NCBI GenBank assembly: GCA_039881145.1 | Contig: JAYKKI010000007.1 | Span: 44,950,501 to 45,014,500, forward strand | Reading direction: 5' to 3' | DNA length: 64,000 bases | From: Druceiella hillmani | Taxonomy: Eukaryota > Arthropoda > Insecta > Lepidoptera > Hepialidae | Part shown: in pieces, positions 61,560 through 64,000 of the stretch | How the letters are laid out: each line of letters begins with the position of its first letter | Position numbering within the stretch: position 1 is the first letter of the stretch | Notes under the pieces: generated by a model | The model's database searches: none | The model's input: the letters and a program-made list of their open reading frames with translations, nothing else | Told to the model about the DNA's origin: nothing | Made by a program: the position numbers and the translations under genes

Positions 61560-63600
61560 GTGATATTAATACTATTAAAACCTATTTTAATCTGACAACC
61601 AGGCTCAGGTTTTGGTTTGTTTTGTGTGAAAAATTAATGGCTGCTCCTTTACCAATACTTAAAAAAGTTATTCTTTTTATTCTGTGTTTTGTTATGGATT
61701 ACGTTATCTTTCCATCGAGGAATTTAATAAATTTATATTTATCTATATGAAAAGCTATTAACACAAAACCTTTTGTGATTTGGAGTGAAGGGAGCAATAG
61801 TTGTGCATCTATAAATTTACAAAAGTAAAAAATCCTTATAATATCAATAACGTATCCGTCCTTCTGTCTGTTACAGCTATTTTTCTCAGAAAACGTTAGG
61901 CGAAGAGCCTTGGAAATAGTAATAAGCCATATTAATCAGCATAATTCCAAAATGAACATTGAAAATACTCCATGAAAATTTTCGAAAGAACAAAGTATTT
62001 GCTTTTTTTTCATTTCATATAAAATAAATTTAGAAATATTTTTGATAATTCTCGCGCAAAATACGACGCCCTAACTCACAACGCCTTAACTCTTCGTAAT
62101 ATTGATTTCGGTAGTTTCAGATTTTCCTTTCAATTGCTTTAAGAAATATATTTAGACTGTTTTTTATACTTTTAAGAGTGTTTTTATTACATAAATGAAT
62201 ATTGTATTTTAGACTTGCCATTTTACTTTCATTTGATAACTCATATAAAGAGGTTGAAAACAACAAAAAACTTAGCGAATCATTTGATCCTCCAAAGTTA
62301 CCTTTACTTAATTAGTTAAATCCTTAGTTAAATTTTTTCAATTTTGGTACAGGACATTAATAATAGCCATATTTTATGTTTACCCAATACTAAAAGAACC
62401 GTTGTACAATTATTTGCTATTTACGGCTACTCTTTTATGCTTGCCTCGTCCTCAGAAAACTATATTAAACATTAAACCCATTCATACCATATTGCGCAAT
62501 CATCTCTCGGAAAGCGAGCCAAACGTCTTACGATATTCTATTTCATATTATAGCTTTTGCTCCGCAGCCGGCGCGCTTTCATAGAATAAACTCTTGTTTA
62601 TATTGTGCAGAAAAGCCACTTAAGTTATAGTCAAACGGTGTCTCCTACCAAACTACCTAGCATCTTCCGGAAAATATGTTTCAGTTTTTACACACGATTT
62701 ATGCTTAAAATAGTTAAGAACGTGATCATTAACAAAATCAATTCGTCTTTCGAAATATACGTAGTTTACAGAAAGTTAATTTTTCATACGTTTTGAATAT
62801 TTATAAAAGTCACATGCGATTTAACTTAGTGAACTACTAATATACAAACATGTCCAACAGATATTATATTAAATATATTATGCGCCAATCTATTATATTT
62901 TTACAAAATCATACGTTCGCATGTTGTCTGTCCCTCTTTCCTCTTTCTGCTCAATTTCAACACTCGACTCAGATCCCGTATACCTTCACAGAGATTATTC
63001 GTACTACAAGTTAAAAACAATAATACCTCTTTTTATAACCCCTTAATTCGAATGTGATCGATCCTATTATATAATGATATTGATTCTCAATGAGGGATCA
63101 GAAAGGATCCCATGGATATTTTTGAACCGAAATTATTAACATTTAAAAAGGAAATACAAAATATATTATTTATAAATTAAACAGCCCAAAACGTCGTTTA
63201 AGCACTGATTCAAAATAAATCTCGAGCAATTGATAACTGAACGAAACCAAAAGAGCACTTGCGAAGTTGAGCAAATCGAGTGACACACTAATACTCGTAA
63301 ACCTCTTTTTCGCTTGGTTTATATTCACTGCCTCTCGCTTACACTCATCCAACTCTAACCTTTTTTCTGCAAAAAGGAACAAAAGGCAAGCGGTAAGTCT
63401 TGGTATGGCGTAACATCTGTCTGAACATTTGGAGTAAATAATTTTAAATAACATTTAATTCATTATTTTTATTGATTAACTAGCTATGCCTGATAATATT
63501 TTTCACTATGTTCCAATGACAAGGAAAAATTTAAAGTAAAAAAATGTTCAAATTACACATTTACTTTTTAGTCAAATGTCTTCTTTTGTACGTTAATAAT
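61560..63600. other. Intergenic AT-rich stretch
   Basis: No gene was recognised. A dispersed-repeat scrap (ccgtccttctgtctgttaca, then tttttctcagaaaac) lies at 61856-61900. The minus-strand 94-codon frame at 63170-63454 has no recognisable domain. Confidence 0.4.
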
Positions 63601-63608
63601 GCAAGTAG

Positions 63609-63745
63609 CATTAGAATATAAATAATGTATTTAATCTTGTATAATATAAATAATATAATACATTAGGATATAAATAATATATTTAATCATGTATAATATA
63701 AATAATATAATACATTAGGATATAAACAATATAAATACATGCAAT
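63609..63745. repeat. 52-bp tandem repeat, about 2.5 copies
   Basis: The unit cattag(g/a)atataaataat begins at 63609, 63661 and 63713. It is AT-rich and only slightly diverged. Confidence 0.9.
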
Positions 63746-64000
63746 AACCGACCATATCGGAAACAACTTTAAACATATATTTTTTTTTAAATAATTGATC
63801 ACTCATATTTTCATACTTTTTTTATGCCAGAGATATTTAAATTTTGATCAAAAAAAATATTTTAGTTAAATTTTGCACTATTAGAATTACTATTTTGTCC
63901 AGTATGTAGACAATAATATATTCTAAGTTAATATTAAATAACATTTCTAATTGATCAATATATTATGTAACATATTTAATAACACAATTAACCCTTAAAA

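Noticed and set aside
63170..63454. 94-codon minus-strand frame
   Set aside because: Composition is ordinary, and no domain, signal or start context was seen. In 64 kb of random-like sequence one frame of this length is expected.

Overview
The window reads as insect nuclear DNA. It is strongly AT-rich and full of decayed transposons, (TA)n microsatellites and long tandem arrays, and almost free of intact open reading frames. Several interspersed fragments resemble repeats common in moth and butterfly genomes: a 'gggtcccgttttta' tail near 48.7 kb, 'gacagacgga'-type motifs, and LINE tails with 'aacacac...tttataatatta'. Lepidoptera is therefore my first guess, but this is recognition from memory and not proof. 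No bacterial operons, CRISPR arrays or convincing tRNA/rRNA genes were seen.

Layout. 0.57-2.5 kb: a Ty3/gypsy-type LTR retrotransposon relic (gag, RNase H, integrase pieces). 3.4-3.7 kb: a jockey-like LINE 3' end interrupted by a perfect palindrome. 6.1-6.7 kb: five 122-bp tandem repeats. 9.95-11.6 kb: a diverged inverted pair with arms of about 380 bp. 14.5 kb: first copy of a long foldback (hairpin) element, with further copies at 32.4, 42.6, 43.9 and 53.0 kb and a tail fragment at 61.0 kb. 15.8-17.1 kb: a pogo-like DNA transposon relic. 24.7-25.0 kb: a possible small secreted-peptide gene on the minus strand. 27.4 kb: an RT fragment. 32.65-33.0 kb: a GC-rich SINE-like repeat. 35.24-42.05 kb: about 38 tandem copies of a 180-bp satellite with higher-order structure. 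45.07-47.88 kb: exactly 61 copies of a 46-bp minisatellite, partly arranged in 276-bp hexamers. 49.6-51.4 kb: a decayed PIF1-helicase-bearing mobile element that keeps one 156-codon open stretch. 53.4-54.1 kb: the one gene I am confident in, a two-exon minus-strand gene for a 60-residue secreted Tyr/Phe-rich protein with TATA box, splice sites and polyA signal. 57.7-58.3 kb: an RTE-like LINE 3' end. 60.3-60.8, 61.3-61.6 and 63.6 kb: further small tandem and inverted repeats.

The genes do not form a pathway. This is an intergenic, repeat-dominated region carrying one (perhaps two) small genes for secreted proteins. The most interesting structures are the foldback family, which could give long hairpin RNAs, the two homogenised arrays, and the Tyr-rich gene. 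All coordinates and splice calls were made by eye, without alignment or database searches.
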